Assembly: GCA_003252375.1 (NCBI GenBank)
Contig: QKEJ01000128.1
Location: forward strand, 1 to 39,466
Length of the DNA: 39,466 nucleotides
Direction: 5' to 3'
Source: Halodesulfovibrio sp.
Lineage (GTDB): Bacteria > Desulfobacterota > Desulfovibrionia > Desulfovibrionales > Desulfovibrionaceae
In this document: piece by piece, positions 18,964 through 28,490 of the stretch
Numbering within the stretch: position 1 is the stretch's first letter
Layout: each line of letters opens with the position of its first letter
Position numbers and translations under genes: made by a program
Notes under the pieces: generated by a model
The model's database searches: none
What the model saw: the letters and a program-made list of their open reading frames with translations, nothing else
What the model was told of the DNA's origin: nothing

Positions 18964-19848
18964 TTATCGGATAACCTTGTCCGGCGGCCCGAGAACGGGC
19001 ATTCCGGCATCGGGCTCCGGCGCCTGCATCATGCGGTCGGGCGGCCCGAGCTGGGGCGAAGGCTCTGCAATCCCCGGAGCCATCCCGGCGACACCGGGCG
19101 TTCCGGATGCCCCGGCCCCTCCCTGGAAGGTGTTCCCCTGAAAGGTCGGCACCACGGGCGCTGCAGGCGCTGCCGCTCGTACCGGGGGCAAGGCAATCCC
19201 GTTGGCGGCAAAGGCATCCTGCCGCTTGTTCAGCGTCGTCCAGACAGGATCAACATCCACAACGGTGGACCGGCGTTCCTTACGTATCAGATTGCGCACC
19301 TCCCCCCTGTTGGGAAGATGATACTCATACGCGGCTACCACGGCCCCATCGTCAAGACGAATCAGCCGCAGGGAAAAATACACGGTTCCCGGTTCTTCCA
19401 CATAACTGCCCACCAGCACGGCCTGGGCCTCATAGCGGGTCTGCATCAGCCGGGCCAGTTCTCGGGTCAGCATGAACTCGCCCTCGTGGGGAATGATGGC
19501 CATGTCCTGCCGCATGCGCGATTCCACAATGCGGTAGCCATACTGGCTCAGACGCGAACCAACCTGCTGCATGACCATGCGTCCGAGCGTGGAGCTCGCC
19601 TTCAGATCATCCAGCTGAACCATGGAGGCCACGAGGATGGGACTTTCCTTGCTCACGCGTCCGGCGAAAACGGACTGCAGGGCATCGGCAGCCTGCTGGC
19701 TGGAGGAAACAACCACCGACCCGGAAGGATAGGCGGCAAGGGAGGCATCGGTCTGCACCGGCTGCTTGGGCAGCGCCCCCGGCCCGGCCAGGGCGGGAAC
19801 GGCACCGAGCAGGGCCACAGCGGACAGGGCAACAAGCATGCGTTTCAT
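18964..19848 (-). CDS. FlgO-family outer-membrane protein
   Basis: A secreted 294-residue protein with a classic signal peptide (MKRMLVALSAVALLGAVPALA, cut near residue 21). Residues about 45-190 resemble the FlgO domain, found in outer-membrane proteins needed for flagellar stability or motility in Vibrio. The recognisable stretch is SQYGYRIVESRMRQDM...LTRELARLMQTRYEAQAVLVGSY...FSLRLIRLDDGAVV. The last 90 or so residues are Pro/Gly/Ala-rich, with two LGPPD repeats, and probably disordered. It follows a lipoprotein gene by 9 bases and ends at a terminator, so the two form an operon. No other flagellar genes are near, so the flagellar role is inference. Confidence 0.75.
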   Translation of the reverse strand: MKRMLVALSAVALLGAVPALAGPGALPKQPVQTDASLAAYPSGSVVVSSSQQAADALQSVFAGRVSKESPILVASMVQLDDLKASSTLGRMVMQQVGSRLSQYGYRIVESRMRQDMAIIPHEGEFMLTRELARLMQTRYEAQAVLVGSYVEEPGTVYFSLRLIRLDDGAVVAAYEYHLPNRGEVRNLIRKERRSTVVDVDPVWTTLNKRQDAFAANGIALPPVRAAAPAAPVVPTFQGNTFQGGAGASGTPGVAGMAPGIAEPSPQLGPPDRMMQAPEPDAGMPVLGPPDKVIR

Positions 19849-19857
19849 CTCTGCCTC

Positions 19858-20568
19858 CTACTGGCGCGTCACACGCACGGGACGGGATTTGAATTCCTGT
19901 ACGTAATGGCCGCGTGACTCGGGGTCCACAAACTGATCGAAATCGGGATCATTGATGTAGTACACGGACGAGGTGTGCACCACGTACCGGTTGTTATACG
20001 ACATGGAAACGGTGATGAGCATTTCCCGGTTGGAGGTGGAGGCCACGGAACCGCTGGCAAAGTCCGCCAGCACCCCGGCGCCTATGGCCGCAGGAATCCA
20101 CTCGGAAATGGAGCTCAGAGCCCGGGCCACGCTCACGCCGGTGCTGATGGCCGTCATGGTTCCCAGCGGCGGGCGCTGCATGCGGTCCTTGTGCTGAATG
20201 GCCAGCACATCATATTCCACCTCAACCACATCGGGCTCGCGCTCCAGCGAAACCTGCATGCCGCGGGAAACCAGTTCGGAAGTAAGAAGCTTGTAGAACC
20301 CTATGGAAAAGGGACGGCTGTTGGGCGGCTCCAGGTACAGCGGCTTCATGAGCAGGTCGTCCCTGTCCTCGATGGCCTTGAGAATACCATCCGCCACATC
20401 CGACGCCAGCACATGCCAATGCCCGGCCGACTGCATCTTGTACTGCGGTTCGGCCTTGTATGTGGTTGCCACGGGCAATTGCGACCGATACGCCTCGCAG
20501 CCTGCCAATGGCAGGGCCAGCAACGCCAGCAGCACAATCAGGCGGCACCATGGTCCTGTATCTTGCAT
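19858..20568 (-). CDS. Putative lipoprotein, partner of the FlgO-family protein
   Basis: A 236-residue predicted lipoprotein. The start at 20568 is chosen because AGGGGA lies 7 bases before it. This gives a short signal MQDTGPWCRLIVLLALLALPLAGC with lipobox LAGC and the lipidated cysteine at residue 24. The mature part has FSIGFYKLLTSELVSRGMQV, a pattern like other FlgO/CsgG-type envelope proteins. A glycine/alanine-rich central helix follows, then a beta-rich tail (MSYNNRYVVHTSSVYYIND). I do not recognise a precise family. It lies 9 bases before the FlgO-family gene, so an envelope complex of the two is plausible. Confidence 0.65.
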   Translation of the reverse strand: MQDTGPWCRLIVLLALLALPLAGCEAYRSQLPVATTYKAEPQYKMQSAGHWHVLASDVADGILKAIEDRDDLLMKPLYLEPPNSRPFSIGFYKLLTSELVSRGMQVSLEREPDVVEVEYDVLAIQHKDRMQRPPLGTMTAISTGVSVARALSSISEWIPAAIGAGVLADFASGSVASTSNREMLITVSMSYNNRYVVHTSSVYYINDPDFDQFVDPESRGHYVQEFKSRPVRVTRQ

Positions 20569-20645
20569 GGCACGATCCCCTACTACGTTCATGGACAACT
20601 AATGCGCAACCGGAGAGGGCCACCCCCTTCCGGTCCTTCAACCAC

Positions 20646-20673
20646 TATTCGTCCAAATGACCGCATTACTTTA
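20646..20673 (-). promoter_or_regulatory. Weak sigma-28-like promoter before the lipoprotein
   Basis: On the minus strand TAAAGTAA (20673-20666) and GACGAATA (20653-20646) are 12 bases apart. The flagellar sigma-28 consensus is TAAAGTTT-N11-GCCGATAA. The -35 fits (6/8), the -10 fits 5/8 and the spacer is one base long. It lies 77 bases upstream of the lipoprotein start. Confidence 0.25.
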
Positions 20674-20706
20674 GGGTTGGCAGTGCACGGCCGGAAGCCC
20701 CCTGTC

Positions 20707-21054
20707 CTATTCGAGCACCTCGAAAAGCTCCCACAGGGCCTTCACCAGACGGCTTCTGCGGGATTCAATCACGGCGTCGCCTGCCTGATCACGAATGCAC
20801 TGCTCCAGACGGCTCGCCGCCTGGCTGACACAAAGCGCCCCCACATTGGCCGCATCACTCTTCAGCCGGTGCGCCTTGGCGCGCAGGGTATCCGGATTGC
20901 CGCCCACAGCGGCGGTAAAGAAATCCGTCCACTCCCCCAGCTCCTTGCGCATCAGCTCAAGCAGGGCTGCATAGGACTCCATGTCTATCCCCAGCGCAGC
21001 GACCGCTCCTTCGCGGTCCAGCACCTCGCACCCACCAGACACATCATCTACCAT
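20707..21054 (-). CDS. Orphan HPt phosphotransfer protein
   Basis: A 115-residue, almost entirely helical protein of the Hpt family, which relays phosphate between a hybrid kinase and a response regulator. The active-site helix reads AKAHRLKSDAANVGA, with the phosphorylatable histidine in the usual HxLKxxA context. The start at 21054 has AAGGAG six bases ahead, so the longer frame is rejected. It lies just after the groEL terminator and has no kinase or regulator beside it. The hybrid kinase at 23436-25916 has no HPt domain of its own and is the nearest candidate partner (inference). Confidence 0.85.
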   Translation of the reverse strand: MVDDVSGGCEVLDREGAVAALGIDMESYAALLELMRKELGEWTDFFTAAVGGNPDTLRAKAHRLKSDAANVGALCVSQAASRLEQCIRDQAGDAVIESRRSRLVKALWELFEVLE

Positions 21055-21109
21055 AATGCTCTCCTTGCCCCGCAGTACACCCTGCGGAGCGTACAACAGG
21101 ACTCCGGAC

Positions 21110-21138
21110 AAAAAAAGGGGCCGGACGAATCCGGCCCC
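21110..21138 (-). terminator. Terminator of groES-groEL
   Basis: A 9-bp stem GGGGCCGGA/TCCGGCCCC (21117-21125 with 21130-21138) has a CGAA tetraloop and seven T on the minus strand. It lies 25 bases after the groEL stop. Confidence 0.92.
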
Positions 21139-21162
21139 AGAGTCTTACACGGTCGGGCAGAC

Positions 21163-22827
<1,665 letters not shown>

Positions 22828-22844
22828 CTATGTAATATGGGAAG

Positions 22845-23129
22845 TTAGGCGATGATGGCGAGAATGTCGTCTTCGCGCATGACGAGGAAGTCAGTGCCGT
22901 CGATCTTGATTTCGGTACCAGCGTACTTGTTGAAGAGAACGACGTTGCCAACGGCAACGGTCATGGAGATGGTGTTGCCATTTTCAACCTTGCCGGGGCC
23001 AACGGCCACGATTTCACCACGGGAAGGCTTTTCCTTGGCGGTGTCGGGAATGTACAGACCACCGGCGGTCATTTCTTCGGCTTCCAGACGCTTAACCAGA
23101 ACGCGATCGCTCAAAGGCTTCAGATTCAT
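22845..23129 (-). CDS. groES: Co-chaperonin GroES
   Basis: The 10-kDa lid of the GroEL chamber, 94 residues. N-terminal [19 protein letters not shown], the mobile loop with [20 protein letters not shown], and the closing DDILAII are all standard. GGAGG precedes the ATG at 23129. An in-frame ATG six codons earlier is rejected for lack of a ribosome-binding site. The operon has a CIRCE operator and a sigma-70-like promoter upstream. Confidence 0.98.
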   Translation of the reverse strand: MNLKPLSDRVLVKRLEAEEMTAGGLYIPDTAKEKPSRGEIVAVGPGKVENGNTISMTVAVGNVVLFNKYAGTEIKIDGTDFLVMREDDILAIIA

Positions 23130-23169
23130 GCTATAACCCTCCAACATTGTTCATTTCTACTATTTCCTG

Positions 23170-23196
23170 TTAGCAATCCCGATCGACGAGTGCCAA
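23170..23196 (-). promoter_or_regulatory. CIRCE operator (HrcA site) of groESL
   Basis: Read on the minus strand, TTGGCACTC-N9-GATTGCTAA matches the CIRCE consensus TTAGCACTC-N9-GAGTGCTAA at 16 of 18 positions, with the exact nine-base spacer. HrcA bound here represses groESL until heat or protein stress titrates it. The element lies 41 bases ahead of groES, inside the transcribed leader of the promoter at 23208-23236. Confidence 0.92.
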
Positions 23197-23207
23197 CAAC
23201 GAGCGGC

Positions 23208-23236
23208 TATGTACCCTCTCCCGGCTTCTCTTGCAA
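23208..23236 (-). promoter_or_regulatory. Sigma-70-like promoter of groESL
   Basis: On the minus strand TTGCAA (23236-23231) and TACATA (23213-23208) are 17 bases apart. A start about seven bases further on would put the CIRCE element near +10, the usual place. Confidence 0.55.
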
Positions 23237-23435
23237 CTCGAGAATCGGGCTCCGCGCCCGGCGCAGGGGCAACCGCAAACTATGCACATGAAAGACCCGC
23301 TGAAACAAGCGGGCGGAGCAGCGCGGGGAAAAGCTTCCCTCAACGCTGACGGGATAATAAGGCACATTTGAATCTTGAAAAGGGGGAAGACGTATTTTTT
23401 TTAATTTTTTTTGATAAATTCAAAAAATTCAATAG
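23237..23435 (-). other. Gap between the hybrid kinase and groES promoter
   Basis: No gene is seen. A weak hairpin CCCGCT/AGCGGG (23296-23313), followed by TCTTT on the minus strand, may end the kinase transcript. From about 23385 to 23435 the DNA is almost pure A/T, right after the kinase stop, without a GC stem. Confidence 0.35.
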
Positions 23436-25916
23436 CTAAATCGATGAAAGTTCCTGCAAGAGCACCCCCTTGTGCAACGGCTTGGTCAAAAAGCCGGTAC
23501 ACCCGGCCTCAAAGGCCTTGCGCTTCTCTTCCGCAAGGGCGTGCGCCGTAAGCGCAATGATCGGCACCGGAGGGACACCCCGCTCCTTTTCCAGCTCCCG
23601 AATCCGCGAGGTTGCCGCCAATCCGTCCATTACCGGCATCTCAATGTCCATGAGCACAGCATCAAACCGTTCCCGTTCGTACCGGGCCACGCCCTCGCGC
23701 CCATTTCCGGCCATCACCAGTTCATGAGGGGTACGCTTGAGAAAAAGATCCACGATAAGGCGGTTATTCGGAGAATCGTCCACAAGCAATATACGCAGGG
23801 AGCGGGTCACCTGCTCCACGCTGTCGTCCTCCTGCTCCAGACCGGACTGACTGGAAAAAACCGCCACAAGGGCTGATTCAAGCTGGGGGGGGCCGATGGG
23901 CTTTACCAGTCGCGAGATGGACATCCCCTGCGGCAGCACGGGGTCCTTGGCCTCACCGGCGCACACGCGGCGCAGCAACACGCACCGGCGCACGCCCTCC
24001 TCCACCAGTTCTCCCATGTATCGCTCCGCCGCATGCAGTTCTGCCCCATCCTCCGACGGAAGCACCGTAACGACGACGTCTACGGGCATCCCCGTGGTAA
24101 CCAGGCCGCGGATATGTTCACCCACACCCGCGCAATCGGACAGCATGTCCACGGCGGCCCCCATGCCCTGCAGATACTCGCCGAGCAGCGAACGTGACAG
24201 CGCGTGCGGCTCGACAACCAGAACACGCCTGCCCGCCACGACAAAGGAGGCTTCGCGCCGCACCAGCGGCGCCTTGCGCACCTCCAGCAGGGCGGTGAAC
24301 GAAAAGACGGCTCCCTTGCCTGCCTCGCTCTGCACCCAGATCTGCCCGCCCATCAGGGAGACCAGATGACGGCAGATGGCAAGGCCGAGACCTGTTCCGC
24401 CGAACTTGCGCGTGGTGGAAGAATCCGCCTGGGAAAACACCTCGAAGATTCTGGTCTGATGCTCCTGCGGAACCCCTACCCCCGTATCTCGGACGGAAAA
24501 AAGCAGATTTCCGGGATCCGGGGTACGGGGATTGCGCGTTACCTCCAGCACCACTTCCCCCTGCTCCGTGAACTTCACGGCATTGCCCAGAAGGTTGATG
24601 AGCACCTGCCGCAACCGCGTGGGATCCCCAACCAGCCGGGTGGGCACCTCGGGGGCGATACGCCATACGAGTTCCACCCCCTTTTCATGAGCGCGCAAGG
24701 CCATGGACCGGGTAACCTTGTCCACAATCTCCAGAAGATCGAAGTCGATATGCTCCATGCTGAACTGCCCCGACTCCACCTTGGAAATATCGAGAATATC
24801 GTTGATGATGCTCAAGAGCCCGTCCCCCGCCGACTGCAGCACGGCAAGGTTCTCCTTCTGCTCGGCGTTCAGATCACCTTCGGCAAGCAGCTCCGCCATG
24901 CCGAGGATGACATTCATGGGCGTGCGGATCTCGTGGCTCATGGTGGCAAGGAACTGGCTTTTCGACCGGGTTGCAGACTCTGCCAATTCCTTGGCCTTCT
25001 GCAGCTTGCGGATGACGACCTGCAACTCCTCATTCTTTTCGTCGAGCTGGCGCGTCCGCTCCTCCACCTTGTCTTCCAGCGACCAGCTGTACTCCTCGAT
25101 CTGCCGGTTGGCATCCTGAAGACTCAGGGAAAGGCGCTCGGACTCCTTGCGCATGACCAGCAGGTTGGCAAGCATGGCATTGAAGGCCTCCGCCAGCACG
25201 GTCAGCTCGTTGCGCCCCTGCGTGGAGACTGAAACGTTCATGTGCTCAAGGTTGTTCAGGCTGACCAGCGACGTGGCCTGTGTCAGCTCCTCCAGGGGGC
25301 GGGAAAGAATGCTCCGGGCGAACCAGAGAAAGATGATCCACAGGGCGGCCGCCTTGATGAAGGCGTTGACCAGAATGATGAACAGGTCGTTCCACACTTC
25401 CGACAGCACGATACTGCGGCTGGAATACAGGGTCATGGCCCCTATGGTGTAGGGTTCGCCCCCCCGCTCCCTGTAGATGACGGGAATGGTGTGCCAGAAC
25501 AGGTTATCCTTCTCCCCGTTGCCCTCTATGCGCAGCACCACGCCGGTTTCACCAAAGGCCGGCGGAGTGAACGGAAGCGGTTCAACCATGTCCCGCGCCT
25601 CAAAGGTGCCCTGAAATTCGGTCTCCACCCGCACACCGATCACGGCGGGACTTTCCAGCATGCCGTTGACGATGGTGCGCACCTGCTCCTCATCCACATT
25701 GTAGATGGCCGTGGCAAGCCCTTCCCCCACAACAGTCTCCATGGACGAGATCGCCTTTACCACCTTTTCCCTGGCAGAAAGGTACTCACTTCCCAGCTGG
25801 ACAATGGTCAGCAGGCACGTGACGATGACGTACAGCAGAAAGACCCTGCGCAGAAGCAGCGTGGCAATGGAGTTGTGCAGGGGGACAAAGAAGGGGCTGC
25901 GCGTTCTTTCCGCCAT
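23436..25916 (-). CDS. Hybrid sensor histidine kinase with a degenerate and a true receiver
   Basis: An 826-residue inner-membrane sensor. TM1 is about 23-42, a periplasmic sensor of about 130 residues follows, and TM2 is about 176-201. Then come HAMP (about 202-255), a coiled coil (255-318) and HisKA with H328 in TMSHEIRTP. The ATPase domain has N445 in NLLGNAVKF and DTGVG at 477-481. Next is a receiver-like domain (563-690) that keeps the VKP lysine (K672) but lacks the acidic pair and the acceptor aspartate. A true receiver ends the protein (708-826; D713/D714, acceptor D757, K812). The start at 25916 is chosen for GAGG eight bases ahead and lies 11 bases past the solute-binding gene, so the two are co-transcribed. 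The solute-binding proteins upstream may feed it signal (inference). Confidence 0.93.
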   Translation of the reverse strand: MAERTRSPFFVPLHNSIATLLLRRVFLLYVIVTCLLTIVQLGSEYLSAREKVVKAISSMETVVGEGLATAIYNVDEEQVRTIVNGMLESPAVIGVRVETEFQGTFEARDMVEPLPFTPPAFGETGVVLRIEGNGEKDNLFWHTIPVIYRERGGEPYTIGAMTLYSSRSIVLSEVWNDLFIILVNAFIKAAALWIIFLWFARSILSRPLEELTQATSLVSLNNLEHMNVSVSTQGRNELTVLAEAFNAMLANLLVMRKESERLSLSLQDANRQIEEYSWSLEDKVEERTRQLDEKNEELQVVIRKLQKAKELAESATRSKSQFLATMSHEIRTPMNVILGMAELLAEGDLNAEQKENLAVLQSAGDGLLSIINDILDISKVESGQFSMEHIDFDLLEIVDKVTRSMALRAHEKGVELVWRIAPEVPTRLVGDPTRLRQVLINLLGNAVKFTEQGEVVLEVTRNPRTPDPGNLLFSVRDTGVGVPQEHQTRIFEVFSQADSSTTRKFGGTGLGLAICRHLVSLMGGQIWVQSEAGKGAVFSFTALLEVRKAPLVRREASFVVAGRRVLVVEPHALSRSLLGEYLQGMGAAVDMLSDCAGVGEHIRGLVTTGMPVDVVVTVLPSEDGAELHAAERYMGELVEEGVRRCVLLRRVCAGEAKDPVLPQGMSISRLVKPIGPPQLESALVAVFSSQSGLEQEDDSVEQVTRSLRILLVDDSPNNRLIVDLFLKRTPHELVMAGNGREGVARYERERFDAVLMDIEMPVMDGLAATSRIRELEKERGVPPVPIIALTAHALAEEKRKAFEAGCTGFLTKPLHKGVLLQELSSI

Positions 25917-25927
25917 CGGGATGGTCC

Positions 25928-26680
25928 TCAAGGGGCAAAGGCATAATGGGGATAGGGGAATCCCCATTTGTTAAAGATGACCTGCAATTCGCCGCTCTCA
26001 TGCAAACTGCGCATGCCCTGTGCGTACATCGCCTCGATCTTCCTGCCGCGCGACGAATTCAGCAGAACGGGATAGTACTGGCGCCACCCGGCCTCACGAA
26101 TCGTGTACTCGCTTCTGTCGAACGGGATATGGTTCTGTTCGAGAGACTCCTTGATGAGGCTCAGGTCATCCACATAATAATCGGCCCGCCCGAGCAACAC
26201 CATGCCAAGGGCCGCCTGCGCCGTCTTGACCTGCTTCATCACCACACTCGAAGGGAAATTCTTGCTCGAGTAATACCCGAGACGAAACACCACGGAATGG
26301 TTGGCAAGACTCTCAACCCCGGCCCAGGGCCCGCAGCGCTTCGTGTTGAAAAAGACGTGAAAGCTGCCTTCGTACATGGGATATCGGGCCAGAAACAACG
26401 GAGACACCGCCCTGTCCCGGCAGGTCATCATATCCGCCCGGCCTGCGCGGACCAGGTCATTGCCGCGCTGCGAAGGAACATACAGCCGCTTCAGGGATAT
26501 CCCCTGCTCGGTAAAGATGCGTTGAAGAATCTCGTGATAGAGCCCGGTCCCATCCCTGTTGGTGAACCGCTCCCACGCAGGGCCGACAACGACAATCTCA
26601 CCGAGGTCTTCGGCACACAGCTGCATCGGCATCAGGAGCATAACCAGACAAAAAAGCAGTCTCCGCATCATTGTCCCCAT
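25928..26680 (-). CDS. Periplasmic solute-binding protein, SBP family 3-like (copy 1)
   Basis: A 250-residue exported protein of the amino-acid-type (family 3) binding fold. The signal peptide ends at LCA (about residue 23). The two-lobe pattern is seen in [15 protein letters not shown], then [12 protein letters not shown], the hinge region [18 protein letters not shown], and the closing [10 protein letters not shown]. It is a close paralog of the next gene upstream, about half identical by eye. No permease or ATPase is beside it. It sits 11 bases before the hybrid kinase, so it is more likely a sensor accessory than a transporter part (inference). GGGAG lies six bases before the ATG. Confidence 0.85.
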   Translation of the reverse strand: MGTMMRRLLFCLVMLLMPMQLCAEDLGEIVVVGPAWERFTNRDGTGLYHEILQRIFTEQGISLKRLYVPSQRGNDLVRAGRADMMTCRDRAVSPLFLARYPMYEGSFHVFFNTKRCGPWAGVESLANHSVVFRLGYYSSKNFPSSVVMKQVKTAQAALGMVLLGRADYYVDDLSLIKESLEQNHIPFDRSEYTIREAGWRQYYPVLLNSSRGRKIEAMYAQGMRSLHESGELQVIFNKWGFPYPHYAFAP

Positions 26681-26768
26681 TGGAAACTCCCGAACCCGGC
26701 CGGGGATTCAGACGCGATCATTCCCTGGACTCCACAACACACAACCATGGCCAGCCCCCCACAATGCA

Positions 26769-27518
26769 TCATTTCCCTTCCTCCGCAAAACGGTAAGGCG
26801 GGAAGGGGAATCCCCACTTGGCAAAGATGTCCTGCAACCGCCCACTCCGCGCGAGCATCTCAATACCCTGATCATACAACTCGCGTATGGCGTCACCGCG
26901 TTCCGAACGCAACAGGACAGGATAATAGTTTCTGTATCCGGCCATGCGCATATCAAAGGCATTCCGGTCATAGGGAATCTTGTTCTCTTTCATGGACGTC
27001 TCTATGAACGCCATGTCGTCCACGTAAAAATCGGCCCGGCCAAGCAGCACCATGCCCAGAGCGGCGCTGCCGGTCTTCACCTCACGAAACTGGACGGGGA
27101 CGGGGAAATTGTTTTCCGCATAGTAGCCTAGACGCCAGACAATCACCTTGTCGCGCAGGCTTTCCACCCCCTTCCACTCGCCTATGCGCTCCTTGTTGAA
27201 AAAGACGTAATAGCGCCCGGCAAACATGGGGTGGTGCGCCAACTGCAACGGAGAAGCCGCCTCGTCGTGACAGGTCATCATATCGGCCCTTCCCGAGCGC
27301 ACAAGATCATAGGCACGCTCGGAAGGAACATAAATACGCCTAACAGGGATGCCATACAGTCCAAAGACCGCATGCAATATTTCGTGATACAATCCCGTGC
27401 CGTCCCTGTTGGTGAATCTGTCCCATGAAGGCCCAACGGCAATGACCTCCTTGATGTCTTCAGCATACACACAGGTAGACGACAGCAGGATCAGCAGGAT
27501 GCAAATGATGGATTTCAC
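26769..27518 (-). CDS. Periplasmic solute-binding protein, SBP family 3-like (copy 2)
   Basis: A 249-residue paralog of the gene downstream. It shares the blocks [32 protein letters not shown](F/Y)YVDD, YYPVLL and KWGFP(F/Y)P. GTG 27518 is chosen as the start because GGGAGG sits eight bases ahead and the product then begins with a clean signal peptide (MKSIICILLILLSSTCVYA). The GTG three codons earlier overlaps the ribosome-binding site. The leader contains a long stem that pairs with this ribosome-binding site. It follows the cyclodipeptide-synthase-like gene by 96 bases. The ligand is unknown. Confidence 0.83.
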   Translation of the reverse strand: MKSIICILLILLSSTCVYAEDIKEVIAVGPSWDRFTNRDGTGLYHEILHAVFGLYGIPVRRIYVPSERAYDLVRSGRADMMTCHDEAASPLQLAHHPMFAGRYYVFFNKERIGEWKGVESLRDKVIVWRLGYYAENNFPVPVQFREVKTGSAALGMVLLGRADFYVDDMAFIETSMKENKIPYDRNAFDMRMAGYRNYYPVLLRSERGDAIRELYDQGIEMLARSGRLQDIFAKWGFPFPPYRFAEEGK

Positions 27519-27576
27519 GTTGCTCACCTCCCGATATGCCGAATCAGCTTACATCATCAATCGAGAGGTGGGCAAC
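27519..27576 (-). promoter_or_regulatory. RBS-masking hairpin before solute-binding copy 2
   Basis: Arms 27576-27561 and 27534-27519 (minus-strand order) pair at 15 of 16 positions, counting one G-U, around a 26-base loop. The downstream arm contains the GGGAGG ribosome-binding site and ends directly at the GTG start. If the arms pair in the mRNA, translation would be blocked. The dyad could instead be a DNA operator. No terminator is seen between the two genes. Confidence 0.6.
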
Positions 27577-27614
27577 GGATTGTTTGTGTAAGATCGACAG
27601 AATGCGCTTCAATC

Positions 27615-28391
27615 TTACTTGCGGCTGATGCGAATCCGCAACCAACGGCACAATTCTCCTGTCATACGCTCATAAAAAAGCATGAGAGGATCAAGCCGGT
27701 TGGTATGGGGATAGACGAAGTGATGTTCCGGGCACAATCGGGGGATCATGCGTAACTGAATGGCGTGCTCCTCCAACAGGTATTCCCTGCTCAATGCGGC
27801 TATTCGCTCACGCTCCACCTCCGGCGTGCACTCATCGCAGGCAGACATGACGAAATGGCCGACCATCTCGTCCACAAGCGTGTTCGCATACACATCACGA
27901 AGGCACAGATCATCCAGGGCGCACCGGTTAGGAAGGTATTCCGGCGCGCAGAGAAGCTCGCTCCAATAAACCACATGGCACGGTATATCCAGGCCGTCCC
28001 ACGCACGCCGGTTGTCGGCAACCCAGTCCCTGCCGACCTCGATGGACTGCTCGTAGGCCTGAAGCTTGGAAAGATTCGGATCGCCAATGGAAAGCGTGTG
28101 CCGGTGCAGCAGGTCCGAGACAATGATGGTGCATTCCACAAAGCTTTTTTCCACCAGCCGTACGATGGACTCGAACTTGGCCCCTTCATGGTATTCCTGT
28201 CCCAGACTGACCGGAATGTAGCAATGGTTGGCATGCAGTGATGCCCTGTCAAAGGTCAGGTTACGGAACTTGGCGACGTATCGCTCGCCGCCCTCTGCAT
28301 TGGGTTCTTTAGTACCGGAGCGGGAGGGCCGGACCGGACTGTCCTGTTCTCGAATGGACGCGGGTTGTGGACGATGGTTTTCTTGCAACAT
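27615..28391 (-). CDS. Probable tRNA-dependent cyclodipeptide synthase (XYP type)
   Basis: The 258-residue protein fits the cyclodipeptide synthase family, which takes two aminoacyl-tRNAs and makes a diketopiperazine. After a disordered 45-residue N-terminus, YIPVSLGQEYHEG holds S62 at the place of the AlbC nucleophile S37. The Y204/E208 pair (YLLEE) matches AlbC Y178/E182, and Y227-P228 matches Y202 and the XYP-type proline. The distance S62 to Y204 is 142 (AlbC 141), and S62 to Y227 is 165 (AlbC 165, from recalled numbering). SDLLHRHT also resembles the DTLQRHT block of XYP members. Q65 at the X position rules out the NYQ type. AAGGAG lies six bases before the ATG. No oxidase, P450 or methyltransferase is nearby. 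Product unknown. A search with the CDPS profile would settle it. Confidence 0.8.
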   Translation of the reverse strand: MLQENHRPQPASIREQDSPVRPSRSGTKEPNAEGGERYVAKFRNLTFDRASLHANHCYIPVSLGQEYHEGAKFESIVRLVEKSFVECTIIVSDLLHRHTLSIGDPNLSKLQAYEQSIEVGRDWVADNRRAWDGLDIPCHVVYWSELLCAPEYLPNRCALDDLCLRDVYANTLVDEMVGHFVMSACDECTPEVERERIAALSREYLLEEHAIQLRMIPRLCPEHHFVYPHTNRLDPLMLFYERMTGELCRWLRIRISRK

Positions 28392-28428
28392 GACATACTC
28401 CTTCTGTTAAAGGTATATTGTATGTCAT
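28390..28428 (-). promoter_or_regulatory. Inverted repeat around the cyclodipeptide synthase RBS
   Basis: On the minus strand ATGACATAC (28428-28420) and GTATGTCAT (28398-28390) pair perfectly around 21 bases. The downstream arm overlaps the last base of the ribosome-binding site and two bases of the start codon, and AAGGA is in the loop. It could act as an RNA hairpin or as an operator. TACAAT within this segment is a possible -10, but I see no matching -35. Confidence 0.45.
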
Positions 28429-28490
28429 ATTCACTATCGCATGCACCGCACCCCATAAACAGGTTTTCACCTATTGCGACACAAAACAGT

